DNA from: Paracoccus sp. (in: a-proteobacteria)
GTDB lineage: Bacteria; Pseudomonadota; Alphaproteobacteria; Rhodobacterales; Rhodobacteraceae
Direction of reading: 5' to 3'
Assembly: GCA_031178645.1 (NCBI GenBank)
Contig: JAPSIP010000015.1
Coordinates: 1 to 13,491, forward strand
Length of the DNA stretch: 13,491 nucleotides
The position numbers and the translations under genes were made by a program. Positions 13,273 through 13,491 of this stretch are shown piece after piece (the first letter of the stretch is position 1; the number at the start of each line of letters is the position of its first letter). Below the pieces are notes generated by a model. The model was not told where the DNA came from, searched no databases, and worked only from the letters and a program-made list of their open reading frames with translations.

Positions 13273-13491
13273 GGCGTCTTGGGCGTCCATTCCTTGCGCA
13301 GCTGCTCGGGCGCGACGTCCCTGGGCTGGAGGTCTCTGCCCTCCAGCGCCGCCCTCAGGCACCAGTAGCGCAGACCCGGGCCCCGGCCTTCGCTGTGGCG
13401 CGACCCGATCAGTCGGTCGGGTTTGCCGGGAAAGCGCCGTTTGAGGCGGGCGGCGATCTCGGCGTGGGGCGCCACGCCGTGGAAAATCGCC
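13068..13491 (-). CDS. Unrecognised protein, N terminus beyond the window, fused through a junction
   Basis: From the window end down to about 13159 the minus strand has the best coding signal; the frame stays open to a TAA at 13068, inside the protease gene. The visible product begins AIFHGVAPHAEIAARLKRRF and includes GLRYWCLRAALEGRDL, LRKEWTPKTPYSGES and FKRIVGALLPWWKLRA. I do not recognise the family. The codons differ from the rest of the window: AGG and AGA arginines and AAA lysines occur within a short stretch. The last part (about 13068-13158) is antisense to genuine subtilase codons, so the native C terminus is probably lost or lies within a few codons of the junction. It could be a transposase or other mobile-element gene, a neighbouring gene moved by a rearrangement, or an assembly join. 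Confidence 0.4.
   Translation of the reverse strand, partial: AIFHGVAPHAEIAARLKRRFPGKPDRLIGSRHSEGRGPGLRYWCLRAALEGRDLQPRDVAPEQLRKEWTPKTPYSGESSDLRDFKRIVGALLPWWKLRAAQIVALGRGEALNLAPLIDAAVQTFTPGAARSIWSPRFARR
13325..13347. other. Hairpin within the 3' foreign-looking segment
   Basis: GCTGGAGG (13325-13332) pairs perfectly with CCTCCAGC (13340-13347) across a seven-base loop. A second perfect stem, GGCGTGG (13461-13467) with CCACGCC (13472-13478), lies 113 bases further on. Both sit inside the minus-strand reading frame. No function is evident. Confidence 0.3.

Noticed and set aside
11836-13362. 508-codon minus-strand frame across the sigma/protease region
   Set aside because: It overlaps the divergent promoter gap and the protease, has an Arg/Gly/Gln-rich composition with a run of Val/Ile from the GAY repeat, and shows no domain.
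13159-13491. Calling the 3' segment a named insertion sequence
   Set aside because: No transposase motif, terminal inverted repeat or target duplication can be seen within the window, so only an unrecognised coding segment is reported.

Overview
The window comes from a high-GC alphaproteobacterium, most likely a member of the Rhodobacterales close to Paracoccus. That is inferred from the GC-rich third codon positions, the gene types and their arrangement; no rRNA or other marker gene is present to prove it. It holds eleven protein-coding regions, two of them cut by the window ends. There are no RNA genes, no CRISPR array and no complete insertion sequence.

Region by region. Bases 1-2063 (+) hold the 3' part of an MHS-type major facilitator transporter and an AbrB-type (PF05145) membrane protein. 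Bases 2070-7236 are a complete malonate-utilisation locus: a GntR/FCD regulator (matR, -), then divergently matC (malonate importer), matA (malonyl-CoA decarboxylase) and matB (malonyl-CoA synthetase), closed by a strong intrinsic terminator. Together they import malonate, activate it to malonyl-CoA and decarboxylate that to acetyl-CoA. Next come zinT (+), a periplasmic zinc-binding protein with a His-rich N terminus, and convergent to it an OpgD/OpgG-type periplasmic glucan protein (-) with a twin-arginine signal.

Bases 9753-13272 form the least ordinary part. A small RTX protein (-) has 17 uninterrupted calcium-binding nonapeptides. An ECF sigma factor and its membrane anti-sigma factor (both -) follow, and a secreted subtilisin-like protease (+) with 19 consecutive aspartates after its signal peptide is divergent from the sigma gene. 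The RTX gene and the protease gene each have the same upstream element, GGGAATA-N3-GCGGGTCYGC followed by CGT. This looks like an ECF promoter, so I propose one sigma/anti-sigma-controlled unit that exports two very acidic, probably calcium-binding proteins. That unit is inference, but it is the best candidate here for an undescribed system.

The protease is broken. Its Asp, His and oxyanion Asn motifs are intact, but the reading leaves the subtilase fold near base 13159, before the catalytic Ser motif. From there to the window end the coding signal is on the minus strand, in an unrecognised protein that uses AGG/AGA codons, which suggests inserted or recombined DNA.
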